DNA of 64,000 nt from Arthrobacter sp. QXT-31 (GCF_001969265.1 NZ_CP019304.1:62001-126000), one strand, 5' to 3'. Positions 18,908-28,358 are shown, numbered from the stretch's first letter. Numbers and translations are program-made. The notes: generated from the sequence alone by a model not told the origin.

Positions 18908-19340
18908 TGACAGCAACGGTCCCGTCCGGCACCTACTACCCGGACGGCAGGCAGCAGCCCCGCGGGCCGCGCCCCTGGTGCATGTCGTGCAGCACGGACG
19001 AGCATCTGCGCGCCGAATCCATCACGGCCCTGGACAAGTCCAGCGACTCACTGGCGGTCGCGTTCAGCTGCTCCTAATGCAACGGCTCACGCGTCCAGGC
19101 AACCACAGCAGAGCTCCTCGCCCCGGTGCTGGTCCGCAACCCTGGCCTGGCCGACGACGTCGTTCACGTCGGCTCCCTCTACATCCACTGCGGCGAGCCG
19201 ATGACCCCACCGGATCCGGCCCGCAGGACCTGGAGCGTCCGGTTCACACCCAGCCCGGACCGGCTGATTCCTGGGCGCGTACCTGCACACCCGGGTGCTG
19301 CATTGCCGGTGCGGCTTTCAGATGGAGCCGCCCCACTAGC
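18907..19340 (+). pseudogene. Zinc-ribbon-like protein interrupted by an in-frame TAA
   Basis: ATG 18907. MTATVPSGTYYPDGRQ, WCMSCSTDEHL, then AVAFSCS-stop-CNGSRVQATTAELL, LVRNPGLADDVVHVG, IHCGEPMTPPDP. The stop (TAA) replaces one residue inside a C-x-C / C-x2-C setting where a Tyr codon would fit; the same frame stays coherent for 40 codons after it. A later shift leads to VLHCRCGFQMEPP in another frame. A dead gene of unknown function. Confidence 0.55.
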
Positions 19341-19665
19341 CAGGCCTGTCCCGGGTCCGGGACGTTGCCAGACAGTCCAGCATGGGACAGCCCGGCAGAC
19401 CGGTGCCTGGAAGATCACGGCAGGTGTGGCTGTTGCCGTCACTGCGTCCTTCCGCTGTCCGGGCACTTGGCTGGCGCAGGACGAGTATAGTCAGGGCTTT
19501 CCACCGGGACAGTCGGGGAAGCAGCAAAGTGCCCCCCCCCCCCTTGGCCGGCCCAGCGTCCATCGACGATGTCCTCAAAGGAGGCGGGATGACCTGACGC
19601 CCCTTCGTGTTCAGTGGGCCGCACTCGCGCTGGTCGCCAACGGGGCACGCAAAACACCGGGGCCG
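19341..19665. other. No gene seen; long C tract
   Basis: Contains a run of thirteen C at about 19533. No coding signal. Confidence 0.4.
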
Positions 19666-19800
19666 TTAGCTGCGCAGGAGGTCCAGCTCCTGGATCCTGC
19701 GGTACAGGGTTGCACCGACGGCCAGCAGATCCTCGATTTGCCAGTCGTTCACCTGGGTTCTAGTGGAAACCCGAGCGTATCCGATGAGCTTGTTCGCCAT
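19666..19800 (-). pseudogene. Serine recombinase N-terminal remnant (44 aa)
   Basis: ATG at 19798-19800: ANKLIGYARVSTRTQVNDWQ carries the start of a resolvase catalytic domain including the nucleophilic serine of ARVST. After IEDLLAVGA the sequence departs from the family and stops. The intact relative in this window is at 45834-46394. Confidence 0.7.
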
Positions 19801-20236
19801 AGCCGTCTCGCCGACTCGCCAGAGGGTGTGCGCAGAATCTACCACCGCTGCGAAAGAGACAACCACGGCCCGGCATCGAAGGTGCAACGCGGAGCGACGG
19901 GCAACCACGCTGACACCGCAAACCACTCGTTCAGCAGCAGCGAGCCTCACAGGTGAGCGGCCGGTAACCGCCGGTCTAGACGGAGGGCATGGAAACCATC
20001 CAACCCTGGTCCACGAATCCGTCCGGAACTTGTCTAGCAGGACAGCATTGACCCCCGGCATTCCCGTGGCAAAGATCCTGTCACGGGATGGGATCTGCTG
20101 GCCATTGCCGTAGAGAGGGGGGACATACTCAAAGGACAGCCACTCGCGCTGCACTAACCAGGGCCCGAAGAGGAAATGAGGCAAGCGCATAGCCGACCAA
20201 ACACGCCCACCAACCACCGAACTCCTCGTTGACCAT

Positions 20237-20932
20237 TTGCAGGACCTTGTCCTGAAAACCCAGGACGTCAAAGAACTGCTGGACGAACTGGCCGAGTTCA
20301 CCGCCGTCGCCCCGACCGACCCAGCCACCGCCTTCTGCAGCATCACGCTGATCCAGCGGAAGAAACCAGTGACCGTGGCCCGCAGCGAAGACAGCGCAGG
20401 CCACATGGACGAAACCCAGTACGCAGCCGGTGACGGACCCCGCCTGGCGCCAATCCGTCAGCAGACGATTGTGCATCTCCCTGATATGACGGTCGAGGAA
20501 CGCTGGCCCGGCTTCACCGCGGTAGCCCTGGAAGCCGGGGTAGGATCCAACCTGTCGGTCCCGCTGATCCTGGAAGGAGAAGCCGAAGCAGGCCTGAACC
20601 TGCACTCCACACGGCCCCACGGCTTCACCAGTGAAGACATCAGCCTGGTCGAAACGTATTCATATCATGCGTCCAAGGCACTGCGCCTGGCCGTTCGGAT
20701 CAGCCAGCCCGCCGAGGCGAAGGCCCACCTCATTGCCGCCATGGAATCCCGGACCACCATTGACCTGGCCACCGGCGCGATCATGGCGCAGAACCGTTGC
20801 AGCCAGGCCACAGCCATGAAGATCCTGAAAATCGTTTCCAGCACCCGGAAGATAAAACTCCGGGACATCACCGCATCAGTAGTCGCCTCCGTTTCCCAAG
20901 ACCCCAGCGTCCGGACGCACTTCGACGCTTAA
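20237..20932 (+). CDS. GAF-ANTAR transcription antitermination regulator (231 aa)
   Basis: An N-terminal GAF domain (about residues 5-150: AGDGPRLAPIRQQTIVHLPDM, VGSNLSVPLILEGEAEAGLN) and a C-terminal ANTAR domain (about 165-225: SRTTIDLATGAIMAQNRCSQ, ATAMKILKIVSSTRKIKLRD). ANTAR domains bind paired hairpins in nascent RNA and prevent termination. The TTG at 20237 is only the first start in frame; the frame is coherent further upstream (TTELLVDHLQDLV), so the true start may be non-canonical or lost. First of three such genes within 6 kb. Confidence 0.85.
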   Translation: MQDLVLKTQDVKELLDELAEFTAVAPTDPATAFCSITLIQRKKPVTVARSEDSAGHMDETQYAAGDGPRLAPIRQQTIVHLPDMTVEERWPGFTAVALEAGVGSNLSVPLILEGEAEAGLNLHSTRPHGFTSEDISLVETYSYHASKALRLAVRISQPAEAKAHLIAAMESRTTIDLATGAIMAQNRCSQATAMKILKIVSSTRKIKLRDITASVVASVSQDPSVRTHFDA

Positions 20933-21091
20933 GACCCGGGGAAACCTTGGTCGGCCCCGGCTTGACGGAACCCCGTTGTCGGCAGGCAACGCCAACGGTG
21001 GTGTCAGGCGTAGTTTTCCGGGGGTTGGACGGAAGGGGGCCCGCGAGCCCGGCGGGGATCTGACCTCCCTCGTCGCGGCACTGGTCGCCTG
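20933..21091. other. Intergenic
   Basis: Short gap between converging genes; nothing distinctive. Confidence 0.35.
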
Positions 21092-21526
21092 TCAGCGCAC
21101 ACCCGGCCGTGCACGACCCCAGTCCGCTGCTTCATCGAAGGGCAGGCAAACCCCAGGGCCGCCGGGCAGGGCTTCCACGGGTGCCGGCCTGGTCGGTCGT
21201 GCATGGACTGAGTACGGGTGTCCTTTGTGCGGTCGTTCCCTGGGTTTGAAGAGTGGCAGGTCATCGGGGTCGTGGATGCCGTTCAGATGGGCCAGCAGCG
21301 CCTGCCCGGGCTGACCGGGGTTGCGGGCCAGATGATCCAGTAAGGACGTGCGCGTATCGGGATCAAGACCGGGCTGGGCCAGAATTTCCCCGATCAGCCG
21401 GTTGAGCTGGAATTCCAGAAGCCCCTCCCGGGCCGCCGGCGGCACGTCGGGCCCAGCGGGGACTTGTGGTCTTCCGGTGGCCGCGGTGTGCTGGCCGGGG
21501 CCCCCGGTTGTGGCGTGCAGCGTCAT
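21092..21526 (-). CDS. Hypothetical protein (144 aa)
   Basis: ATG at 21524-21526 has AAAGGA at good spacing; a second ATG two codons upstream is too close to it. The N-terminal third is disordered, then comes a helical segment (REGLLEFQLNRLIGEILAQ, DTRTSLLDHLARNPGQPGQAL). The C-terminal third (RPHKGHPYSV...) is low complexity and may be a shifted tail. The helical part resembles the region before the EAL domain at 31918. Function unknown. Confidence 0.5.
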   Translation of the reverse strand: MTLHATTGGPGQHTAATGRPQVPAGPDVPPAAREGLLEFQLNRLIGEILAQPGLDPDTRTSLLDHLARNPGQPGQALLAHLNGIHDPDDLPLFKPRERPHKGHPYSVHARPTRPAPVEALPGGPGVCLPFDEAADWGRARPGVR

Positions 21527-21532
21527 GATCAT

Positions 21533-22076
21533 GTCCTTTCGCCGGCGCCGGCTCCCGGTCGCGTACGTGACCGTTCGCACCGGCGGCGTTGCCAGTAGTC
21601 CCCGGTCTGCATGAGGATCACACCAAAGTGGTTGTCGTGGGCCCATTGTTCGGGCTCAACCGGGGAAATTCCCGGCGCACCTTGGGGACTGGGCCGCCCT
21701 CCCCTCGCCCGCACCGGGGCCGCCGGGTGCTCGACCCGCCTTGGGCCCTGCAGGGAAAGTGCTCCGTTCATTTGCGGCCAAGCCGGGGCGGCTGAGCCTG
21801 CGCTAACAGTGGGGGCCGTGGACTGACGTCAGCACACCTTTCGTGGATTGGCTGCTGGGATGGGGTATTTTGGACGTCCACTCCGCCCGGCGGCGGTAGG
21901 GCGTGCCAGGGAGTTCATTAAGAACCAGTCGGTCTTCATGGGAGGGCTCCCCGATGACCAACCTCATGCTGTCGGCCGTGCCGTTGTCTTTCCAGGGTTG
22001 CCCGATCACACCAACTGCACCGCACAGTATCCACCCGGCCAGCACGCGCCATCCCTGGAGGAAACAGGGAGGTTTT
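21533..22076. other. No gene seen
   Basis: Short overlapping frames only. No repeat or hairpin of note. Confidence 0.4.
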
Positions 22077-22639
22077 TCAGCGTGGCGTGGCTGCCGCCAA
22101 GGCCTCCTGGATGAGGTGGCGGGCGGCGGCCTGCGCCAACCGTGGGGCGTCGTGATCCGGCGTGGGCATACCGAGAGCCTGCGCCCCCTCCATCAGGAGC
22201 GCAAGTGTTCCAGCGAGCCCGTCCGGGTCGGCGGCGCCGGCCTGCCGGGTCATGAGGCGGATCCACTCCAGTACGCCGGCCCTGTGCTCTGCAATCCTTG
22301 AGTGCACGGCGCTGCCCGCGCCGGCCTCTGCGGACGCCTTCTGGAACGCCGCTCCCGGTACTCCCCCGGGTGTCCTTCCCAAAGCAGGGCATCGAACATG
22401 GCTGTCAGACGGTCGGCCGATGTATCAGTTTCCTGCCCCGCCGCCCGCCGCAGTTCGATTTTCCAGAGCCTGTCCATCTCATCGAGGTAGGCCAGGACAA
22501 GGTGTTCCTTGCTGGGAAAATGCCTGTAGAACGTCGCCTTGGCGACCTCGGCCTCCTCGATGATCCTGTTGACCCCCACTCCCCGCAAACCATCAACGTA
22601 AAACAAGGCAGCCGCGGTCCGCACGATGCGGTCCCGCAC
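22077..22639 (-). pseudogene. TetR-family regulator, frameshifted
   Basis: DNA-binding part: RDRIVRTAAALFYVDGLRGV, VNRIIEEAEVAKATFYRHFP, SKEHLVLAYLDEMDRLW. At about 22347 a base is missing in a G run; the next frame continues GAAFQKASAEAGAGSAVHSR and ARHLIQEALAAATPR to the stop at 22077. A likely original start, VSQVNDAEATS, lies in yet another frame upstream, suggesting a second indel. Such proteins repress adjacent oxidoreductase or efflux genes; none is adjacent now. Confidence 0.75.
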
Positions 22640-22800
22640 GACGTTGCTTCGGCGTCATTCACTTGACTCACGCTCCCTGTCGGGTGGTGCGCCGGAGTCT
22701 GCCGCTGCGTCCGTTGCTCTGTTGCGATGTGGTGCGTTGCGTTAGCGGTCACCGCATGAAGTTAAACCGAGCCTAATAGCCCTACACCCCCCACGCTACG

Positions 22801-22824
22801 CCCATCCCCTCCCGAGGGGATGGG
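22801..22824. terminator. Strong hairpin, possible terminator
   Basis: CCCATCCCCT / AGGGGATGGG, 10 bp perfect stem, 4-base loop. No clear T-tract on either side, so terminator function is uncertain. Confidence 0.45.
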
Positions 22825-22942
22825 CACGACCGTGATCAGTTTTGATTTACGCTTATTGCCCGCGCCCGGAAGCCGGCCCCGGCTCCGGGTGATTGAGGCA
22901 GGGAATCAGCGAACCCGCATCCCTCAGAGCTGTCCGGTTTCT

Positions 22943-23395
22943 TCACCTGACTACGGCGTCCGGCCGCTCACCGCCCGGACGCCTGTCCGGGCGGTGAGCG
23001 GCCTGTGAACGGGAGACAGGCCGAAGAACAGCGCTCATCAAACGCGGTCGACACACGGACAGAAGCGGCGGAAACCACCAAGAACAGCCTGGCCCGGAAC
23101 CCCGTCGTGTCCCGGCAAGCGGCAGACCGTGCAGCACGCGCACCGTATCTCCTCCGGTGGCGGCCGGGCTATCCGCGGCATGGAGTCGCCCGCTCTTCCG
23201 TCGTTCAAGCAACCGGCGAAGCCCGGCAGTGACGGGCGCCGCGAGGCTACCCCGGCATGACGGGCACGACAATCGGCCGGACGGGTCCCGATATGCGCCC
23301 GCACCATGGTGGATCAGCGTGTTTTGGCGCTGTCCGCCCTTTACGTCCCGGAACGTCACGGAGGCGTCAAAACAGTGTCCGCACGAACAGTGCAT
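22943..23395 (-). CDS. Possible zinc-ribbon hypothetical protein
   Basis: ATG at 23393-23395: MHCSCGHCFDASVTFRDV and RDPSGRLSCPSCRGSLAAPV give two Cys pairs about 45 residues apart. The first 70 residues look real; the remainder is low complexity and crosses the long inverted repeat at 22962-23003, so the C-terminus is probably shifted or invented. Low confidence. Confidence 0.3.
   Translation of the reverse strand: MHCSCGHCFDASVTFRDVKGGQRQNTLIHHGAGAYRDPSGRLSCPSCRGSLAAPVTAGLRRLLERRKSGRLHAADSPAATGGDTVRVLHGLPLAGTRRGSGPGCSWWFPPLLSVCRPRLMSAVLRPVSRSQAAHRPDRRPGGERPDAVVR
22962..23003. repeat. Perfect 19-bp inverted repeat
   Basis: GGCCGCTCACCGCCCGGAC, a 4-base loop (GCCT), then the exact reverse complement. 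There is no mismatch over 38 paired bases. No T-tract follows on either strand. Confidence 0.85.
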
Positions 23396-23818
23396 TGCAC
23401 CGGCCCATACCGTGCCCGGCCCCACATTGCCCGGCCTCTGGTGCCTCCGCACGCTGGTCCACGATCAGTAGCAGTGGGGCAGATCCGGGGGCCGTTAAGG
23501 ACCGGTGCGCCGACGCTGCAGGGCTTGGCTCTCTTTTCGCGCTTCTCTCCCGGAGGTCGCTGCCGCCGCTTCTACAGCGCCTTTTGTGAGAAGCCAGCGC
23601 ATTGGATAATGACTCAATAGCCTGCATCTATCCGCTGAAGTTGTCAGCGTCGGGCGCGGCGCGACGTCGTCGTGGTTGTCGCGGCCCGGGGAAAGGATCG
23701 CCACCATGCCGACCTTTCGACTGATCTTGGCCCAGCCCGTGAGCCCACCGCCTGCCGGGGCCGGGTTCGGCCGGCAAGTCTTATTGCGGGCGCAGGGTGC
23801 ACGGAACCGGCTCCTGTG
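23396..23818. other. No gene seen
   Basis: Gap upstream of the second GAF-ANTAR gene; no SD-led frames. Confidence 0.4.
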
Positions 23819-24532
23819 ATGGACGCCAAGCTGCCGCCGGTCGATGAGCTTGCCTCCTTCGCCGCCAGGATGTCGGATTTGCTGCTGACCCACGACGACG
23901 TCGGAGAAGCCGTCCGGGCTTTAACCCAGGTCCTCATCGAAGCGATCCCCGGAAGTGCAGGGGCGGGCGTTAGTCTCATGGATGCGCGCGGCCAGCGAAC
24001 AAGTACCTCGGCTACCGATCCGGTCGTGCTGGAGGCGGACCAGTTGCAGTACGACCTGCGGCAAGGACCCTGCCTGACGGCCTGGGCTCAGCAGACGACG
24101 ATATTGATCGACGACACGCAATCGGAAAAGCGCTGGCCTGCGTGGATCAGAGGCATCGCCCATCTGCCACTGCGCTCAGCTCTCAGCTGCCCCCTCTCGA
24201 CTCCTCACGGCGCCATCGGGGCCCTGAAAATCTACTCCCGCAATCCCGGCGGCTTCGATTCCCGAACCCTCCGGTTGGCCGGCCTGCTCGCGCGCCCGGG
24301 TGCCCTGATGCTTGCCAACGCCCAGGCACGCGACGCGGCCCAGCATTTCCGCACCGGATTGGTGGCACTGAAAGGCCACGACGCACTGGGAACGGCCATG
24401 GGCATCCTGATGGTGCGACGTCGCTGCAGCCGGGAGCAGGCCTTCGCCATGCTCATCACGATTTCGCGGGAACGAAACCAACCGTTGCACCAACTAGCCC
24501 AGGAAATCGTAAGCGGCGAAACCACGCTTTAG
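23819..24532 (+). CDS. GAF-ANTAR transcription antitermination regulator (237 aa)
   Basis: ATG 23819. The GAF domain spans about residues 10-150 (VRALTQVLIEAIPGSAGAGV, QYDLRQGPCLTAWAQQTTIL, SALSCPLSTPHGAIGALKIY). The ANTAR domain is at about 175-230 (LKGHDALGTAMGILMVRRRC, SREQAFAMLITISRERNQPL). This is the common two-domain form in Actinobacteria, sensing a small molecule or redox signal and binding RNA hairpins. Intact. No obvious target hairpin pair was identified next to it. Confidence 0.85.
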   Translation: MDAKLPPVDELASFAARMSDLLLTHDDVGEAVRALTQVLIEAIPGSAGAGVSLMDARGQRTSTSATDPVVLEADQLQYDLRQGPCLTAWAQQTTILIDDTQSEKRWPAWIRGIAHLPLRSALSCPLSTPHGAIGALKIYSRNPGGFDSRTLRLAGLLARPGALMLANAQARDAAQHFRTGLVALKGHDALGTAMGILMVRRRCSREQAFAMLITISRERNQPLHQLAQEIVSGETTL

Positions 24533-25020
24533 ACTTCCCGGCGAGCTGTTCGTCCGGGCGGCCCTGTCCAGGGAAAGAGGGTGGCACGGCGTCCCGGGCC
24601 GCTGTCACTTATAACTGCATGGGGGCGCCGGCCACCGCCAACGGATGCAGCCACCGGCCATAATCCTGCGTCCTGCTCGTTCAGGTGTTGCCGTCGCGCG
24701 GGGGCGGCGCCGGGCGTATCCTGCGCGGCTTGAAGCGAGTAGGCTCGGAGATACGCGGACCGTGGATGTCCCGGTGAGCGTTGTGCCATGAGCGCGCACC
24801 AAGGCACGGCGTCTCCGGCCGTGGAGACCACTCCGGAGCAAGGTCCGGGTACTCAACCCTGGCATCAAGGATTGAGGCAGGTAATGGCCGCAACCACGCA
24901 GCCGCCAACGAGCACGCATAACCCATCACCCATCAGGCAGCAGCAGCAGGATGTCGTGCCCGAACCTGCCCTCGCTGCTGTTAGCCCGGTGCCACGCCGC
25001 CGCCTTCCCGGAAGTCAGCC
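24533..25020. other. No gene seen
   Basis: Frames are short and low complexity. Confidence 0.4.
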
Positions 25021-25116
25021 ATGACCGTCCCGTCACTGGCACAGGAAAAGATCCTTGCGGAGATCGTGGCCTACCCGGATCCCGAGCCCGGAAGGGACCT
25101 CGAGCGCGTGCCATGA
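25021..25116 (+). CDS. Possible 31-aa peptide coupled to the next gene
   Basis: ATG 25021: MTVPSLAQEKILAEIVAYPD, ending LERVP. Its TGA overlaps the next ATG (ATGA), an arrangement that allows translational coupling. No strong SD. Could be a remnant of a larger gene. Confidence 0.35.
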   Translation: MTVPSLAQEKILAEIVAYPDPEPGRDLERVP

Positions 25117-25331
25117 GCAGAGATGCTGCAGCGGAGGCACAACGGCACCTGACCTCCCAGGTCTTCCGTCAATCCGATCTTGGCCTTGACGCACTGTGGA
25201 TCCATTACTTCAGCATCGGCGGAGACGCCGGACCACTGGAGATCGATGCCTACCTGCACGACTCGTACATGCTGCGCCCCGTCCAGCGGGACCTCCTCGA
25301 CCACGCCATCGAGGAGATGGGCGACGCATAG
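25113..25331 (+). CDS. Small hypothetical protein (72 aa)
   Basis: ATG 25113. Features: AAEAQRHLTSQVFRQSDLGL, DALWIHYFSIGGDAGPLEID, RPVQRDLLDHAIEEMGDA. Composition is that of a folded helical protein. The start overlaps the preceding 31-codon frame. Function unknown; similar short proteins accompany ANTAR regulators in Arthrobacter, in my recollection only. Confidence 0.6.
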   Translation: MSRDAAAEAQRHLTSQVFRQSDLGLDALWIHYFSIGGDAGPLEIDAYLHDSYMLRPVQRDLLDHAIEEMGDA

Positions 25332-25574
25332 AAGGGCGAACAAATGCGGTGACCGGATGCCCCCACCCTGTCGCCGCCATCTGTCGCCATTCGCGCCATA
25401 AGGCGCTATCTGCCAGGGCTTCTTTCTGGGCATCCCTTGCCACCGCAAGCTCTACCCAACGGGCGGCCGCTGCGTCGCAGCAGGCACTGGGCGGGACCCC
25501 AGTCGGTGAGGCCACGGACGGGGTCGTTTGTGGCTGCATTGTGCAGCGGGCCGGCTCCTTTTACATTTGAATCC
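25332..25574. other. Leader of third GAF-ANTAR gene
   Basis: No gene. Contains the start context CATTTGAATCC-ATG but no clear hairpin pair. Confidence 0.35.
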
Positions 25575-26309
25575 ATGACGGAGGACGATCTGGAGGACGC
25601 GTTCGAGCGGCTACATGATTTGATCACCGGGGCCGAGGACCTCAAGGGATTCCTTGACGGCGTCGCCGGGTTCGCTGCAGAAAAAATGTCCCGCGTCAGG
25701 GGTACGCAGATCGAGTGCGCGGTGACACTGCGCAGGCGCAAACACAGCACCACGATCGCGGGCAGCAGTGAAAAAGCGGTCATGCTGGACCAGATCGAAC
25801 AGCGGATGGGTGAAGGACCATGCGTCGAGGCTCTGGAGGTCGGCCACCCGGTCATTCTCTCGGACGCCCACAATGAAAAGCGCTGGCCAAACTACTGCAA
25901 AGTCCTTTCCACTGAGGGATACCGCAGTGCCGTGGGGATCCCCTTGAACCTTGGACCAGACTCCGACGGTGTGCTGGACTTCTTCGCCGCCCCGGCCAAT
26001 GAATTCGCCCCGGACACTCTCGGGGACGCGCACGTGTATGCCGACATGGCCGCCCGCACCCTGCGGCTCGCCATCAGGATCAGCGCGGCCGAACAACTGG
26101 CGGACAACCTCAAGGCCGCGCTGGAAAGCAGAACCGTCATCGACCTCGCCTGCGGGATGATCATGGCGCAAAACAACTGCCCGCAGGATGAAGCCATCGA
26201 GATTCTCAAGAAGGCATCCAGCGGCCGCAACGAAAAACTCAGGGTTATTGCAGAAGAAATTGTTCAGCGCGTCTCAAAGTCTGACGCCGCCACATACTTC
26301 GAGGAATAG
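25575..26309 (+). CDS. GAF-ANTAR transcription antitermination regulator (244 aa)
   Basis: ATG 25575 (MTEDDLEDAFERLHDLITGA) is preferred over upstream in-frame starts because the domain begins here. The GAF domain spans about 25-160 (IEQRMGEGPCVEALEVGHPV, YRSAVGIPLNLGPDSDGVLD). The ANTAR domain is at about 180-240 (SRTVIDLACGMIMAQNNCPQ, DEAIEILKKASSGRNEKLRV). It is closest to the protein at 20237, pointing to a duplication within the region. Intact. Confidence 0.88.
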   Translation: MTEDDLEDAFERLHDLITGAEDLKGFLDGVAGFAAEKMSRVRGTQIECAVTLRRRKHSTTIAGSSEKAVMLDQIEQRMGEGPCVEALEVGHPVILSDAHNEKRWPNYCKVLSTEGYRSAVGIPLNLGPDSDGVLDFFAAPANEFAPDTLGDAHVYADMAARTLRLAIRISAAEQLADNLKAALESRTVIDLACGMIMAQNNCPQDEAIEILKKASSGRNEKLRVIAEEIVQRVSKSDAATYFEE

Positions 26310-26529
26310 CCAGGACTTAGGCGCGGCAAAGTTTCCCGGCGTTCGCCAACGCCAGGACCCCACATCACTGGGCCGGATAAGCGTGATGCTGGATCGGTGG
26401 ACCAGGACACCTCAGCAGCGGCGACGTCCACGAGCCGCTCACAGTATGGGAAGACTTCAACAACGGGCGAAACCTGACGCGAAGTAGCCGCCACCGGCAG
26501 CAACCGGCGCGGCGGCCGCAAGCCGTCGA
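26310..26529. other. No gene seen
   Basis: Degraded sequence leading into the HTH fragment below. Confidence 0.35.
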
Positions 26530-26750
26530 GCTACTCACGGGCAGGCGCTGGTACGTCATCAAATCGGCACGTGAGGCCGGCGCAAACCTGGGCCCAGATC
26601 GGCGACGCACTCGGGATCACCAAACCAGCTGCCCACGACGTCCACCGCCGCAGGATCGAAGAGCAGGAGAAACACCTGCCGGACCTCCACGACGCGGCAG
26701 CGGCGCACCGTACTGGAAGACTGAAAGCCCCCTGCACGGGGATGGCTTAG
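26530..26750 (+). pseudogene. Helix-turn-helix protein fragment, frameshifted
   Basis: One frame reads RWYVIKSAREAGA; one base later another reads WAQIGDALGITKPAAHDVHR, RRIEEQEKHLPDLHDAAAAH. Together they form the common actinobacterial HTH motif (ARxxGAxWxxIGxALGxxxxAAH). Stop at 26748-26750. Upstream portion not recognisable. Confidence 0.5.
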
Positions 26751-26835
26751 GGGACCACTCCCTAGGTGGGCCAAATCCCAATTTTGGCTAAGACTCTAAC
26801 TACAACCTAGCCTGTTTTCGGGCTATAAACGTGGA

Positions 26836-27115
26836 ACGAGAACGGTGCCGCTAGCGAAGCCAAGGACAAACTTTCCGCTTTGGTGGAGGAAGCCGACAAG
26901 ACGCACGAGATCACCAGATCACCCGCCATGGACACCCGCCGGCAGTCCTGCTGTCCGCGGCGGACCTGGAGTCGCTGCAGGAAACAATTCATTGACTTTC
27001 CCGGCCTCCCGTTCGCGAAGACCTGGAAGGCCCGCGCGACATGGCGGACGGCAATACGACCAGCGGCGGTGATCTCCGCCGCGAGTTCGGACTGCCGCGG
27101 GGCGACAGATGCACT
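26836..27115 (+). pseudogene. Antitoxin of Phd/YefM-RelB type, frameshifted
   Basis: The pieces TVPLA, EAKDKLSALVEEADKTHEIT, PAVLLSAADLESLQETIH, MADGNTTSGGDLRREFGLP lie in successive frames, the order and content of a Phd/YefM-type antitoxin (DNA-binding N-terminus, toxin-wrapping C-terminus). At least three indels separate them. It sits directly before the toxin remnant. Confidence 0.6.
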
Positions 27116-27394
27116 CGACCCCGACCATGCGCCATGGAAGGTCAAAGTAACCAGACCGGCGTTGAAGGGCTTTCGGCGGTTGCCGGAGAAGGCAGCGGCG
27201 GCGATCGTGGAATTCGTTACTGGCATCCTCGCTGCCGACCCTCATTGGCCGAGTAAACCGTTGACGAACGAGCCCCTCGGCCTGCGCACGTCGCGCCGGG
27301 GCAACTAAAGGTGTTGTTCACCCTCGGCGTCGAAGGGCACGTTCTGAACGTCCACCGTATCGAACACCAGTCCAACGTCTACACGCCCCGCTAG
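27110..27394 (+). pseudogene. RelE/ParE-type toxin, frameshifted
   Basis: WKVKVTRPALKGFRRLPEKA, AAAIVEFVTGILAADPHWPS, LGLRTSRRGN, then a stop produced by a missing base; the next frame gives KVLFTLGVEGHVLNVHRIEH, QSNVYTPR and the stop at 27392-27394. The pattern (K-x-L-x-x-L, RRGxYRVxF, VxVxHRxxxY) is that of RelE-family mRNA interferases. The pair is dead. Confidence 0.7.
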
Positions 27395-27700
27395 CCAACT
27401 GACACGGGGACCGGAAACCGGCTACCGAGGTCATGACCCGGCTCCGCCATGCCTACTACGTGGCGGCTCTGGTGGCCGGACGTAACTAGCATCAGGATCC
27501 GGACAGCCCCCTTCGGCACGTCCGCCTGGACCACCCGCGGTACCATCACCGGCACACCCCTGACCTGCGGCTGGGACACCACCGCGGTTGCCCACTGACT
27601 CTACGACCTGCGCGCCACTACGTGAAATGGCTCATACCCGGCAGGTCACCTTTCGTGGCAGTCGGTAGTCCCAGCGGGTTCGTGCCCCCGGGGGAAGGTC
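27395..27700. other. No supported gene
   Basis: A plus-strand frame ends SIRIRTAPFGTSAWTTRGTI and CGWDTTAVAH at a stop near 27598, which could be the end of a lost gene. Nothing nameable. Confidence 0.3.
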
Positions 27701-28358
27701 TTAGCTCTCCCTATCGGCGGGAAAGCGTGAGATTCCGCGCCAGGCCAGTCGGTAGACCAGGTCGCTGGCCACCTCCAAGTCGTGGTTCCCGCTGGTTCCA
27801 GCCAGTAGCATGCGCTGACATACGCCAGGCCGGCTAGGGCGCGGCCCAGCATGGCAGCCTCCACAGGCAGGAGCCTGGTGTCTTCGGCAATGACTCTGGC
27901 AATCTCGTCAGCGATACCTCTACTAAACGTTTCGAGGCGGGCACGGGCCTCAGGATCGTTAATGAGCCCTGATTCGAAGACAAGACGATGTGCGCGGTCA
28001 TCGCTGGCGATGAAGCGGTAATAGGCGCGGATGACGGCCCGGACCCGTTCCTTGTTGTCTGTGGTGGAGTCGAGTGCCCCGGTCAGATGATCCGTCAGCG
28101 CAGTGAGTGAAAATTCAGCAAAGCAAGGTACAGCTCGCGCTGGGACGAAAAATGCTGGTACAGCACCGGCTTGTGACCCGGGCAGCCCGCGCAGTGTCAT
28201 CCATGACAGCGTCATGGTAGCCACAGGCTACGAACACTTCCTGCGCCGCGACCAGCAGCTGCGTCCTGCGTTCGTTTCCGGGACAACTTCGCGCGTCGTC
28301 CCCCGTCGGCCAGCTCACCAGGAGCCGACGGGTCGGATGCCTCTGCCTGCGGAACCAC
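27701..28358 (-). pseudogene. TetR-family regulator, frameshifted (copy 2)
   Basis: Related to 15642-16281. HTH part ERRTQLLVAAQEVFVACGYH; core ERVRAVIRAYYRFIASDDRA, LVFESGLINDPEARARLETF, AAMLGRALAGLAYVSACYW; the final SDLVYRLAWRGISRF is in a further frame ending at 27701. Different indels from copy 1 disable it, here around 28170 and 27790. The leader upstream of GTG 28358 matches that of copy 1. Confidence 0.8.

Noticed and set aside
19533..19546. Run of C as a phase-variation tract
   Set aside because: It does not lie in a gene I can support; might be an assembly artefact.
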